Origin: Nephrocerus scutellatus
Lineage: Eukaryota; Arthropoda; Insecta; Diptera; Pipunculidae
Length of the DNA stretch: 64,000 bases
Direction: 5' to 3'
Assembly: GCA_947095585.1 (NCBI GenBank)
Contig: OX352763.1
Coordinates: 106,371,908 to 106,435,907, forward strand
The position numbers were made by a program, and so were the translations under genes. Below are positions 21,035-33,039 of the stretch, in pieces (the stretch's first letter is position 1; each line of letters starts with the position of its first letter). The notes below the pieces were generated by a model. The model saw only the letters and a program-made list of their open reading frames with translations. It was not told the DNA's origin and did not search any database.

Positions 21035-23125
21035 CTAATAAAAATCTGTTTTAATCCTCAAAGTTGTGCAAAATGATTGTTGGTAAAAAAAATCTGCTAT
21101 AAACTAAAACGCAAACGCTTCATGGTAAACTTAACATTTCTGTGTATGTCCATGAATCCTCCAAATCCAATCGTGTTAATTGCACAATCATTTATAAAAT
21201 GTGTAGGTGCATGTCTACAATATTTAATGAATGATCCTCTTCCGCAAATGTTGAACTTTTCAATCGAAACATTAACAAAGTGTCCTCGTAGTTGAACAAC
21301 AACTCATCAACGTGGACAATTTGACAATTTCACGCTGCACAATTTAATTACTTTCAGATAAGATTACTTACAGTTGGATTCATGAAGCATACAACCCACT
21401 CACCCACTCACCCATTAACCCACTTTCCCCCCTGCCTTTTATGCACCGCTTTCATCACACAACAATTTACGAGCATTTAGTTTAATTTCCATCATCCTGG
21501 TCCTTAGGTACCTACTCGCTGAACTGCTGCCATGCGGTAAGCAGCTCGCGATTTTGATGGAAATTTCCTCTCGCAATCAGGATAAATCGATTAATTGTGT
21601 GGCGGTGGTGGTGGTGGTGGTGATGGTGATGATGGCGGACTTAGTTTGTAGTTTGGCAAACAATAATTGTGGTTGACTTTTTTTTTTCAACCAAGACAGA
21701 AAGGTCCTTGTTGATAGAGTGTAGCGGAAATATTTGTAAAAAAAGACCTAAAGATGACAAGAAACTTTTAGTTTTTAGTTCACGAAACGTTTGTTGTTCA
21801 TGCCTTCGTTATAATCGTAAATCACATAAAACACACACACACATACATCAGACTTTGTGTCTATTTATTGTGCGTGTAGTGTAGTGGTACATTTGCTTTT
21901 TGATGTTATCGCATCGAAAGTGGCAAAAACCGATCCCATTTCAAACTGAAACTGTAATCCTTGCGCCACTACTAATACTCCTCAATATACATAATATGTA
22001 CAGTCGTGTCTGTCCGGGTACATTCCATAAAATAAAAATAAAATTTATTTTATTTTTTATTTTCACGCAAACAACCAAACGAACAGCAAAGAACCCTTCC
22101 TCATGTCTATTTGCTGATGGTTGGTTGGCTTGGTTAGCTGGTCTGGGTTTTGTTTCTGCTTTTCGTTCGGTCCTCTTTTAATCCAATCAAATTCCCATAA
22201 AATAAATGGGATATCGACTGATGATCCACTCCTCTGTTTGCGTAAGAGCGTGTGGATGATAATAGCAAAGAAGTGTCGGTCTACGCTATGTGCCATCGGC
22301 TATGATGGCAGCAGGAGTTGAACACTCGATGATTATATTTTGTATACGCGATATCACGAGCAAAATAAGCAGCAGCAATCTTTGTTTGAATTTCAATGCT
22401 TTACCCCGCTGTTGTTCCAACTGGAAGCACACGAAAGAGGATGCAACATTTGGTGCTATTTACGGAGAGTATGTTGTTGCATATTGCCATATTGGACAAA
22501 GCAATCATACATTATTCATAAAATATGAAAACAACAAACGAATCGTAATAATCGAAAAGGAATAACTGGAATAGGAAAATATAATAAGGACACTGTCGTT
22601 GGATCCTCTAACACACCCCCCTGCTCCCCCCTATCCAACACACAACACCCATAAATAAAATCATATTCGATGGAATCTATAAAATTATTCCGTTGAAACT
22701 CCACAACTATCCGTACAAAGCAATCGCAAGCAACAAGGACACCGACTGCGACTGCGATGCATAATTTGGTTTCTTGTGATTTTTTCACTTTGAGCAGGAA
22801 ATTCGAATGTAATTTGTTGTTGCTATGCTGTAGGGAAAATGTCTTGCAACTTGGCAAACTGTTTCTCATTACCAATCCTTTGCAATCGGCTGTGTAGTCA
22901 ATCAGTGGCACAATAATTGATCCGTCAATGTGGAACAGGTTTTGCTCCCGAAAGTCAAGCGTCGAAGTCGAATCGAAATTCAATGTTGTTGTTGTCTGAT
23001 TTTCGTCATAATGTCGTAGCTTTATGAGATGAGTGCCACAAAGCTTGTGATCGGTTTGTTACTACTCATACAAATATTGAAAGGAAATGTTCTTCCATAT
23101 GTCGAAGAAGAAAAAAACGAGAATA
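21035..23125. other. Unassigned DNA with simple repeats
   Basis: Holds a (GGT/GAT)n microsatellite at 21600-21640, CCCACTCA runs near 21400 and a short ACAC run near 21830. An open frame of 155 codons (22983-22516, minus) shows no motif I recognise and is more likely chance. The sequence has the look of single-copy intergenic or intronic fly DNA. Confidence 0.4.
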
Positions 23126-23127
23126 TT

Positions 23128-23250
23128 TTTTAAATTCTCTATATTAACTTCGCGTGCCCGTGGATGGCTGGCTAGCTGGCTGGCTGGTCCGATTTGCTGA
23201 TCAATTTTTATCACACTTCCCAAAGCCCGATTTTATTGAAATTTTGCACA
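23128..23250 (+). repeat. Repeat F, isolated 5' end
   Basis: Begins TCTATATTAACTTCGCGTGC and includes AAGCCCGATTTTATTGAAA and TTTTGCACACA, matching the starts of the F blocks at 51055 and 62110. Confidence 0.6.
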
Positions 23251-23589
23251 CATTTTTTTTTTTTTTATATAGAGACTTATTGCCAAGGGATGACTCCCTG
23301 AATGACTTACGTCACGGAAATAAGTTGGGCTAAGCCCTTTATTAAATTCAAAATAAAATAAAAATCGAAGGAATGTGATTTACAATATATAACATTCCTC
23401 ACGTTTGTAGCCGGTTTCAATTTATTTTCTCAGAATTCTCCCTTTAGCACGACGCGAGTCCAAATACTTTTATCAATGAATCATGGTCAGGGAAAACTAC
23501 AAAAAACCTTGACCAAGAAAATCATTACAAATATTTAAAAAATATAAAAAAAATGATAAACAATTTTTTTTTTTTTTTTTTTTATATAT
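23251..23589. other. AT-rich spacer with homopolymer runs
   Basis: Long T runs near 23250 and 23565-23583, with no gene. Confidence 0.5.
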
Positions 23590-24410
23590 ATATAAAGGGT
23601 CCGCCATCTAAAGTTTTTTTTTTTTCAACTAGTGCTTATTTCGTGAATGGCAACACTTAGCTCATGTCTGATTTGACAGATAATTAGTTGTATCCTTCCG
23701 CTGAACGAATATGATTGTGTATACGCTTGTACAACGCTGGGAAATATTGCGACATTACTTTGAAAATCATGGTAATGTTGCAGAATGTGTGCGAAAATTG
23801 CGTACGGATTTTGGAAGAAACATGCACGCATACATTGAAAAGCCGGTACACCCAAAACGAGTCACTGTTTGGTGCGGATTTTGGTCCAGAGGCATAATTG
23901 GGCCATTTTTCTTCGAAAATGAGCAAGGAGTGGCCGTTACAGTCAATGGCGATCGTTATCGGGCCATGTTGAACGAATTTTTGTTCATAAAAATTGAAGA
24001 GGAGGATATTGGCAACATTTGGTTTCAACAGGACGGCGCTACGTGCCACACAGCCGAAGCTACACTCGATGTTTTGCGCCCTGTTTTTGAAGATCGCATT
24101 ATCAGCCGCAGAGCTGATGTCGTTTGGCCACCTCGGAGCTGCGATTTGACACCGTTGGACTATTATTTGTGGGGTGCCCTAAAAGATAAGTGTTACGCCG
24201 ACAAGCCAGAGACAATTGACGCTTTAAAGGACAATATTCGTGAAGCCATTGGTGAAATACAGCTGCACACAATCGATAATGTGCTTAAAAATTGGACCGA
24301 TCGTGTAGGCTACTGCATGGCCAGCCGAGGCAGCCATTTGAATGAAATTATTTTCCATTTTTAACCGGAAGGATTGTACTTTCAAATAAAAAAAGAAATT
24401 TGAGAAAATA
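23590..24410 (+). mobile_element. rosa-type DD41D transposon with internal deletion
   Basis: A TATA-AAGGGT start at about 23594 is followed by a transposase frame and an AATAAA-like end near 24388. I could not find a matching right terminal inverted repeat, so the right edge is approximate. LINE G follows directly. Confidence 0.65.
23711..24364 (+). pseudogene. DD41D (rosa-like) transposase lacking its first catalytic region
   Basis: This is an uninterrupted 217-codon frame. Residues 1-37 resemble a helix-turn-helix DNA-binding start (TLVQRWEILRHYFENHGNV). They are fused directly to HPKRVTVWCGFWSRGIIGPF, FQQDGATCHTAE (about 108), WPPRSCDLTPLDYYLWG (about 140) and a C-terminal RGSHLNEIIFHF. 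The two visible Asp residues are 41 apart. The region with the first catalytic Asp and NKQNCRIW, still visible in the copy at 6.8 kb, is missing. The open frame suggests the deletion is recent or in phase, but catalysis should be lost. Confidence 0.85.
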
Positions 24411-24479
24411 TTCAGTAGTTTTTTTTTATAGCATTTTCAACAAAAAAAAAAGTTATTAAGAAACAACTTATGAATACTT

Positions 24480-26860
24480 GACCATCATCCTTCAAGAAGT
24501 TGTTAACGGCTAATTTGAACGCCTGTTAGATTCGGGAAACACGTGTTCGACCAATTGATTCCACATCGAAGAGACTCTCGGAAAAGAAGAGGATTTAAAG
24601 TGTTGGGTTCTACATGATATGTTGATTGCACCTTAAACGAGTGTTTACGTTACTGAGAAAAGGCCCAGGAACTAGAGAACGGGTTTCTAAAGAACATTTC
24701 AAAGAACGTTGTACAATTTATAGAAAACAGATAAAGCTCCTACATTTCGTCTATGCTCCAAAGTATCAAGAGACGAAGTAATGGTTACATCGTTTATCAA
24801 ACGGATAACTCTATTCTGAACACCATCAAGATGAACCAAATGCGATCTTGGAGCACCACCCCACACATATGAATTAAATTCTAAAATTGGTCTAACATAA
24901 GATTTATATAATCTTAACACTTCAGAGGGAGTGAAGTAAATAGAAGTTACAACGTCTTATGAAGCCTAAACATTGGCTAGCTCTTTTTGAAATTTCATAA
25001 ATATGTGCTTTCCAGGAAAGATCACTTGATACTTTTAAACCTAACAACTTAAGTGAATCAGATCTCGCAATAGGGGTACCATTAATAACAGAAGGAACAT
25101 AATGTTGAGTTGTCTTCTGAGAAAAAAGGCAAGACTGGAATTTATTTGGGTTAAATTCTACTCTGTTAGAAATGCCTCAATCAAGAATGATTTGAATATT
25201 AGACAGAATAGTTAAATTCATTAATTCACGCGAATCATTCAAGCGAGAATTGCATTCTTTTTGATTGACAAACTCAATGGAGGCCGATAGTGTTGTATCA
25301 TCAGCAAATGAATGGATATCACAGGTTGTAGAAGACAACAGGTCGTTGTTATATATCAAGAAGAGCGTGGGCGACAAGGATGATCCTTGAGGCACGCCAG
25401 CATTGATCCCATGTGAATCTGAAGATATACCATTTAATACAACTTTTATTTTACGGTTCCATAAATAATTCTCAATCCATGTAATGAGAGAGGAGTGTAA
25501 ATTCAGCGCACGAATCTTATTAATAAGACAATCATATGCCATACTCTATCAAAAGCTTTAGCAATATCTAAGGAAACAACGCTTGATTCACCTAGGTTTT
25601 CAATGCTTCGCTCCAAACAATGAGTCATGCACGTCATTAGTTCGCCTGAAGATCGATTTTTTTACGAAATCCATACTGCACATCGGATAAAAGAACATTC
25701 GAATCCAGATAGTTCATTAGTCTGAAATTAGCGATAGATTCCATTACCTTCGATAGAACCGACAACAAAGCAATAGGACGGTAGTTCGTAGGTGCCGATT
25801 TATCACCTTTTTTCGGAACGGGTTGAATATTTGCTATTTTCCAAAATTATGGAAAAACACCTGTCTTCATTGAGAGATGAAACAATTTGCTAAGCGGTTT
25901 TGCCAAAGTAAGATGACAACTTTTCAATACTAATAGCGGAATACCGTCGGGGCCAGTCGCTTTATTGGGGTCAAGTTCTTTCAGAATCTTTGAAACAACC
26001 CGTTTCCGAAAATAGATTTTAGACATACCTGGGCCTAGATTCGGGAGAATTGGAGGGGCTTTGATTAGTTAAAGGAAGAGTAGACGCACCAGCGAAATGA
26101 GAAGCTAAGAGATTAGCTTTCTCAATATCAGTTCTATAATGAATACCATTATGAAATAAAGAAGGAATAGACGAAGTATTGTCTGCAAAGATTCTTTTAA
26201 CCAATGCAGCAAACGACCAAAAGCTTCGACTGTTTGAATCAGAATCCAAAATTTTCCGCATGCTATCTCGAATCTTTTGGTCATTTATTATTTTGGACCT
26301 TTTCAATATAGCGTTTGATCTGTTTCTAGCTTTTCGAAACTTTACAAGGTGCAATTAACGTAGTCCAAATGGGCTGCTTTTTTACACGCGACTGCTGACC
26401 TGCAATGTTCGTTAAACCATTTATTTTTATGAGTATTTTTCTTTTTAAATGAAGAAGGAATGCAATTTTTCATTCCTAGCAAAATGGTTGACGTGATAAG
26501 TTGTGATGCTTCATCAGCATTATTGCTGGAAAAACAGGTTGACCAATCAAATGAGCTATAAAATTGGTTCAGGAGCTCCCAGTTAGCATTTTTTATAGTG
26601 CCAGAGTAGCCTTTTACTTGTGGGCTCTATAAGGGCTGGTGATATTGAAAATTTGGCTACTATCAAAGCATGGTCAGAAAGACCTAATGGAGCAGATACA
26701 TCAATTGAATATTTATCAGGCAAAGTCGTTTAAATTATCCAACAGCACCAGACTCAGCGATTATAAATCGTCGTTTGTTTCCGCTTTGGTTGGTAAATCT
26801 ACTCCACTTTTGTTGATATTCTTGATTTTCAAATTACCAATTTGTTCTTTTTAAGATCTT
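24480..26860 (-). mobile_element. LINE family G (CR1/Jockey-like), copy 1
   Basis: From 5' to 3' on the minus strand: end of an endonuclease (SDHALI-like words near 26660), linker (26354-26019), RT (25900-25177) and C-terminus to about 24480. RT motifs are INAGVPQGSSLSPTLFLI and SFADDTTL; the FADD form separates this family from A-E. No RNase H is seen. Frameshifts are frequent. Confidence 0.75.
25177..25542 (-). pseudogene. RT core of LINE family G copy 1
   Basis: This 121-codon frame carries NGISSDSHGINAGVPQGSS (motif B), LSPTLFLIYNNDLL and IHSFADDTTLSASI (catalytic Asp pair). Motif A with the first Asp lies upstream in another frame near 25550. Members with the same motifs are at 33.6 kb and 43 kb. 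Confidence 0.8.
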
Positions 26861-27124
26861 GCTTTCTTTAACGATCTTGACCAATAAATTTAACACTTTT
26901 AGATATGAAAAATTAATCTTAAAAAATGTTAACACAACAATAAATACTGAAGGGTATTAAACACAATTTGAAATAATAAAAAAATTTACTTTTCAATTAA
27001 AATGAAAATATGAAAAAATATTTTCAATTATTTGAAATAAAATTTATTATAATTTTTTGCTTGCGTTTGACAGGAAAATCGATACTTTTTTTTTTCCACT
27101 TATTGTATTGAAGGATAAGGAAAA
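26861..27124. other. AT-rich spacer
   Basis: A/T-rich, no motif. Confidence 0.4.
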
Positions 27125-27309
27125 ACAGAATTCTTCATGAATATTTCCGGTGGCAATACTTTCTGTTAAAATTAGGGGCCCATATAAAATTTTAAAAAAA
27201 TTACCCCGTCAAATTTTATACACATGTGTATCTCCGAGGGACAACACTTTTTGTAAAAAAATGTTGATACCACACCGGGCACCGATTTTATTCAAATTTT
27301 ATAGAAGTA
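27125..27309. repeat. Tandem repeat F, left part, split by Helitron
   Basis: Two partial units with ACACATGTGTATCTCCGAGG and GGGGCCCAT-like words. The unit breaks at 27309 inside CAAATTTTATAGAAGTA and continues at 29101 with TGTATCTCCGATGG. Confidence 0.8.
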
Positions 27310-29100
27310 CAAGCTGACCCGACAGACGTTTTCCTGTCCCACTTACAAGAAATTTGTTTGTGATCGTTTTGTGAACTTGTGAAAAGCTATTTGAAATGTT
27401 AAATCAAAGTAAAAAAAATGAGAAAAAAACCTCAAACCTATTTTCTTTCATTAAATTTCAAATCACAATGAATTTCAACGTGTCTTATTTACATTTCGAT
27501 TGCAATGTCATAGCAAACCAATTGAAACAAAGAATTTGTTTGTTTTGATTGTTTATTTGAACATCACTATTTCGTTCATTGCAATGCTTTATGATATACG
27601 ATATTTGTAAGTGAAACTACTTTATCCATGGTATGGATGAGCACGGTATCAAAAATAATTTTGTTTTGCGAGTTTGAGTCACATTCTTGGTCACATTATT
27701 GTGTTACATCTTTAAAATTTGGGAACTAAGTCATTTCTCTACCGATTTGTATAAAATTCGGTATGGTCTTTTGGGGGTCTTTTGAGGGTCTTTTGAGGGT
27801 ATTTTGATGGTCTTTTGGGGTCTTTTGAGGGTCTTTTGATGGTCTTCTGGGGTCATTTGAGGGTCTTTTAGAAGTATTTAGAGGAGTCTTTTCGAGGTTC
27901 ATTGAGAGTCTTGTGAGGTTCTTTTATAAGTTTTTTTGAGGAGTCTTTTGAAGGTCTCTTTTGGGGCTCTTTTGAAGGTCATTTGGAGGGTCTTTTGAGA
28001 GTCTGTTTTGGGTCCTTTCAAGGTCTTTTGGGGGTATTTTTGAGGTCTCTTGGTTGTCTTTTGAGGATCTTTTGGCGGTATTTTGGGGAGTCCTTTGAGG
28101 GTATTTTGGGGGTTTTTGAGGGTCTTTGGATGGTCTTTTGGGGTCTTTTGAGGGTCTTTTAAAGGTATTTTGAGGAGTCTTTTCGAGGTTCATTGAGGGT
28201 CTTGTGAGGTTCTTTTATAAGTTTTTTTGAAGGTCTTTCGTCTCTTTTGGGGCTCTTTTGAAGGTCATTTGGAGGGTCTTTTGAGAGTCTGTTTTGGGTC
28301 CTTTCAAGGTCTTTTGGGGGTATTTTTGGGGTCTCTTGGTTGTCTTTTGAGGGTCTTTTGGGGATTTTTTGGCGGTATTTTGGGGAGTCCTTTGAGGGTA
28401 TTTTGGGGGTTTTTCTGAGGGTCTTTAGATGGTCTTTTGGGGTCTTTTGAGGGTCTTTTAGAGGTATTTTGAGGATTCTTTTCGAGGTTCATTGAGAGTC
28501 TTGTGAGGTTCTTTTATAAGTTTTTTTGAGGAGTCTTTTGAAGGTCTTTCGTCTCTTTTGGGGCTCTTTTGAAGGTCATTTGGAGGGTCTTTTGAGAGTC
28601 TGTTTTGGGTCCTTTCAAGGTCTTTTGGGGGTATTTTTGGGGTCTCTTGGTTGTCTTTTGAGGGTCTTTTGAGGATATTTTGGCGGTATTTTGGGGAGTC
28701 CTTTGAGGGTATTTTGGGGGGTTTTCTGAGGGTCTTTTGGAGGTCCTTCGAGGGTCGTTTGAGGGTCTTTTGGGGGTCTTTTGAGGGTCTTTTGGATGTC
28801 GTTGGACGGATGTTTTGCGGGTCTTTTCGGTTTACCATTTTCCGGGAAACTTTTCTATTTTTTTTATTCCGCATAAACTTTATTCGGACTATCCTATACA
28901 ACATTATAAAATAGCCAAATCGGTCCAGCCGTTCACAAATGTTTTTCTGGATAGGGACTATCACTTAACGTAATGAAATATACTTTACGACCTATTCTCA
29001 TACCTACCAAATAAAAATAAAAAATTTCATTAAAATCGTTCGTGCCGTTTCGGAGGAGTGCGAAGACAAGCACCGTGACACGAGATTTTTATATATTAGA
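27310..29100 (-). mobile_element. Non-autonomous Helitron (about 1.79 kb)
   Basis: On the minus strand it starts with TCTAATATATAAAAATCTCG (from 29100) and ends with GACAGACGT-hairpin sequence and GGGTCAGCTTG at 27310. Helitrons start with TC, end in CTRR after a short hairpin, insert between A and T and make no target duplication. Here the left neighbour is A and the right neighbour T. The final CTTG departs from CTRR. No Rep/helicase frame is present; the interior is mostly a GGTCTTTTGAG minisatellite. Removal restores repeat F. Confidence 0.8.
27760..28850. repeat. GGTCTTTTGAG minisatellite with about 290-300-bp higher-order period
   Basis: An 11-bp motif of the GGTCTTTTGAG type is repeated throughout. 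A longer pattern marked by CGAGGTTCATTGAG recurs at 27893, 28184 and 28483. The minus-strand Lys/Pro-rich frames (SKDPKRPSKDPQ-like) come from the repeat. I do not treat them as genes. Confidence 0.9.
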
Positions 29101-29490
29101 TGTATCTCCGATGGACAACACTTTTTGTAAAAATTTGGGAGATCCCGGGTCACAGGGCCCCCCCCCCTCCCAAAAGGCCATAAGGCCTCATCGGTCATAA
29201 AATATTTTTTTAAAAATTAGCCCGATTTACTTTAAATTTTAAACATATGTGTATCTCCGAAAGAACGAACATTTTGTAAAAAATTTTGAGTTTTAGATTT
29301 GAATTTTTTTCCAATACAAACTTTTTTTACACATGTGTATCTCCGGTGAGAACAGTTTTTGAAAAAATTTTGTGAAGTGAAGCGGACTCTAATATTAATT
29401 TTTTCCAAATTAACCCGCTTCAAACTTTGCACACATATGTTACTCCTATTAGAGAATTTACATAAAAAAATTTAATTTTTATGGGTTGTT
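29101..29490. repeat. Tandem repeat F, right part
   Basis: About three units with TGTATCTCCG words at 29101, 29250 and 29336. It ends in TTAGAGAATTTACAT and AATTTTTATGGGT, exactly as the F array ends near 52025. Confidence 0.8.
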
Positions 29491-29925
29491 TTTTCTCTTG
29501 TTAGGTTAAGGTGTTGACCACGATACACAGAATAGCTATTCTGTATCTTGTCCATTGCCACTATGATTCTCGGGTAAGCTATGGGTGCCAATGTACTGCC
29601 TGAATACTGGCTCCCTAGCCTACCTATTTTAGCATCCATACCCCCCAAAATGATTTCTACATCATACTGAGGACAGGCATGAAGTTCCCGCTCGATTGCT
29701 TCAAAGAACTCTTCGTTTTCATCATCTGGGGAATTCTCTGTAGGTACATGAATGCTTATGAGGCTTAGGCTTATGTTTTTAAATCTGTCCCGCACGCGAA
29801 GGGTGCATGGCCGTTCGTTTCATTCGTTTGCTGACTAGACACCATACCTCGAGCACATGATGACTTGCATCATACCTGTAATATATGTCATCTTCCTTTT
29901 TTTGTAAGACACCTTTCCCCGTCCA
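29470..29925 (-). mobile_element. LINE family D endonuclease fragment, copy 2
   Basis: The minus-strand frame has FKNISLSLISIHVPTENSPD and ACPQYDVEIILGGMDAKIGRLG, the middle block of the APE endonuclease, with the usual GDxNAK reading GGMDAK. An upstream part near 29900 matches LINE D copy 1 at 18080. Confidence 0.75.
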
Positions 29926-30054
29926 CTCGGAACAATAAGCCTAAAAACATGCAATGGTAATTCATAATGAAGTGGATACACAAGAACAGCGGAGATCATA
30001 GCTGGCGAAAAAACCAATATGGGCAACACGCGGTATAAAAAATGTTTGTTTCAT

Positions 30055-30365
30055 TAATCCAAACATGACGATGACAATTGTACACAAACTACTTTCGTAG
30101 CAATATCAAGAAGAGCGTAGGCGATAAGGGTGACCCTTTGGGTACGCCATCATTGATCCAATGCGTAACTCAAGAGTTTCCACTCAAAACAACGTTTATT
30201 TTGCGGCTCCATTAATAATCGTCAAACCATGCAATGAGGGAAGGGAGGTGGTTAAATTGACGCACGAATCTTGTTAATATTACTATCATGCCATACTCTA
30301 TCAAAAAAAATATCCAAGGATACAACGCTTGATTTACCTAGATTTTCAATGTTTCGCCCGATTCA
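30055..30365 (-). mobile_element. LINE family G fragment, copy 5
   Basis: Nucleotide-level resemblance to 25310-25610 of copy 1 (AATATCAAGAAGAGCGT and GATACAACGCTTGATT words), the minus-strand RT motif region. Heavily decayed. Confidence 0.65.
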
Positions 30366-31525
30366 CTTAGGCGTCGCGACGTCGTGGGGGTAGCTATACT
30401 TTAGATTTGATGGTGTGCGCTGGGCAAAGCTGGGACACGATCCATGAAGTCACTGCCTCAGGTAGCTCAGTTATAGGTTAGGAGTTTCATTGTCAAGGTA
30501 TTAACTGAACTGTGCAGCGGTAGGAGTTCTTTTACAGGAGCTTCTGCAACGAAATGTCCAGCCACTTTCAATTTTTTTAATCCTCTATAAAAAAAAAAGA
30601 AGTACGGCAGTAGGCATTCGCTGGGAATCCTTAAGGAAAACAAAGTAATGCAGCATTTACTTAGTTTTGAGTTATAGAAAAGAAGGCTGAATGCTCCATC
30701 CTCCGACACATTCAGTTTCCTGCTTTAAAATTTAAACGAAATTCAAACGAAAAAAAAAATTCCCCCATTCTTTGCTCTACGACTTCCTGACAAAACTTGC
30801 ATAGCATTATTTTGCTGCATTTGATGGCAAACTTATCACAATTTGTGTACAACTTCCGCTCACGCACCCACATATATACACAAAAGGAAACCCCAACCAC
30901 TGTACTCGTAGCGCGGTGTGGGCGGCGACTACTGAGTTGCTGCTTAGCTTAGTAGTTTCCTGTTTTGTTGTGCGATTATTTTCGCATCGATTGCGAAATT
31001 TCTTCTTCCATCTGGAAAGCGCGGCAGCTGCGCGACTTCAAGTACAAAAAACAAATATATAAATAAATAAACATACAAAACAATAAATAAATAAATTTTA
31101 GCAACGTCGTTGATTTTCGCATCGCGTTCGACCTTCTGCAGACTGCAATAAGAATTTCAGATAAACGAAACGGGAAGTAGGGTAGAACTTTTTCGACGGT
31201 TCGTTTAGCGGAGTTTATTTAAGTTTTTTTTGGTTTTTTTTGGTTTTTTTAAGATGAACGGAATAAAAAAAACTGCAATAAAAAAAGAGGAAAATCACTG
31301 AAGGGAAAATGTGCACCTTTAGTAAAAGGAAACAGCTTCGATAACTATTTGTGTGTCTTTCTCTTCGGCGGAAGTCTTCAAGTTGTTATTGCTGTGATGC
31401 CAATTACATACACTCATGCAAGAAATTTGAACTTCTCTACTTATATGACATATCACCGTGATATTTAGCTCTACAGTCCTGTCCTCACTCAAATATCTCG
31501 TCATTGGTAATGATGCAACGATGCC
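30366..31525. other. Unassigned DNA, possible host promoter or UTR
   Basis: A GC-richer patch at 30900-31160 has CG-containing words (TCGCATCGATTGCG, TCGCATCGCGTTCG) and AAATAAATA runs. It resembles fly 5' UTR DNA, but no coding exon or clear initiator could be assigned. T-runs lie near 31220-31250. Confidence 0.25.
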
Positions 31526-31529
31526 ATGT

Positions 31530-32480
31530 TAACCAGTTTGGCATCTCTAAGCTTAAAATTTCCTGTTCAACACCATACTTCTAGCTTACGCTTGGCCTGC
31601 CACGCTGTTATCACCTTCATCTTCATCATATTTGGCTCTACAGCTGTGGTCCGGACCTGGCCTGGCCTCGGTCGCTATTTCGAACCAATGTTTGGCATCC
31701 ATCTATAAACTTTGACACCGTACTTCCAGTTTACGCTTGACCTGCCATGCTGTCATCACCTTCATCATCATCATATGCTGTGGTCCGGTCGGTTATGGCC
31801 TCCCGCAAAAAGTCACTATGTCGGTCGCAATTTCGAACCAAAGTTTGGCATCCATCTATAAACTTTGACACCGTACTTCCAGTTTACGCTTGACCTGCCA
31901 TGCTGTCATCACCTTCATCATCATCATATGCTGTGGTCCGGTCGGTCATGGTCTCCCGCAAAAAGTCACTATGTCGGTCGCAATTTCGAACCAAAGTTTG
32001 GCATCCATCTATAAACTTTGACACGATACTTCCAGCTTACTCTTGACCTGCCATGCTGTCATCACCTTCTTCTTCATCCTATTTTGCTCTACAGCTGTGG
32101 TCCGGTCCTGGCCTCCCGCAAAAAGTCATTACATCGGTCGCAATTTCGAACCAAAGTTTGGCATCCATCTATAAACTTTGACACCATACCTCCAGCTAAT
32201 GCATGGCCTACCACGCTAACGTATCGCAGATATTCTTCAGCAAAAGATTTTCCGAGCTGGATCCTGTATCTTATGCCCATCAAAGCCTATCGAGACTTAG
32301 CGTCTTCACGATCTCAACACTGCGGTAAAGCTCCGCTCCTAAATCTCATCATTATAGTGTCTCCTGAATCCTCCCTACTCACAACAACAACAATTCTCCG
32401 AAAGATTTTTCTTTTAAACGCAGCTAAGAGGTAAGACTGAATATCACTAAGAACCATAGTGTCGGACTCACATCTAAGTA
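31530..32480 (-). mobile_element. LINE family D, copy 3, with its 3' end tandemly repeated
   Basis: 32480-32160 holds the C-terminal domain in decayed form on the minus strand. From 32210 down to 31530 the 3' UTR is repeated about five times: TTTGGCATC recurs at 31537, 31691, 31843, 31997 and 32157, spacing 152-160 bp. Each repeat includes the CATCATCAT end sequence. Confidence 0.8.
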
Positions 32481-33039
32481 CTGAAATGACCATTGTCTTT
32501 TATACCAGCAGCCGGGATGTCAAGATGTAACGAGGTTTTTCCCAGCATGGGTAACTCTCTTTGTATTCGGGTCCTTGCAATAAAATCAATTTGTTTATTT
32601 AGGGGTCTTGGAAATTATTTCGTCTTCGTGCTTATTACCTGTGCTATGGTCTATGTCTTGAAAACTTAAAACTAGGGTTCTAATGTCGCAGCGACGTACT
32701 AGTGATGTGTATGTCAAAACGTTGTGGCGTAACTAGCAATGCGTATTGTTCGTATTGTGCGTATCGAAGAGCGATGTCTTGGCGTTGTGTGTATGACAAG
32801 GTTGTTACTATTAGACCAATTGGCTGAAAGTAAAAAAGTATAAGAACATTTGTCAAAGAGGTTGTGGTAAGGGGGTTAAGGAATGTAAGAGTATACCAGC
32901 ATGTATACTTAGTATAATTTATATAATTTATTATAGTATATGCCGATTTAAGAAAATCGGCTTAGTTTTTATTTTTAATTTGTATAAGGCCCCACGACCC
33001 CAGGGCCTGGCGTCTGGATTAAATGATATGATGGTATTA
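32481..33039. other. Unassigned DNA
   Basis: No motif. A small hairpin, GCCGATTTAAGAAAATCGGC, lies at about 32942-32961. Confidence 0.4.

Noticed and set aside
22516..22983. 155-codon minus-strand frame as a gene
   Set aside because: No motif, no start context or splice sites that stand out, ordinary for AT-rich DNA.
27924..28964. Lys/Pro-rich frames on the minus strand
   Set aside because: Translation of the GGTCTTTTGAG minisatellite; no unique sequence, both strands open.
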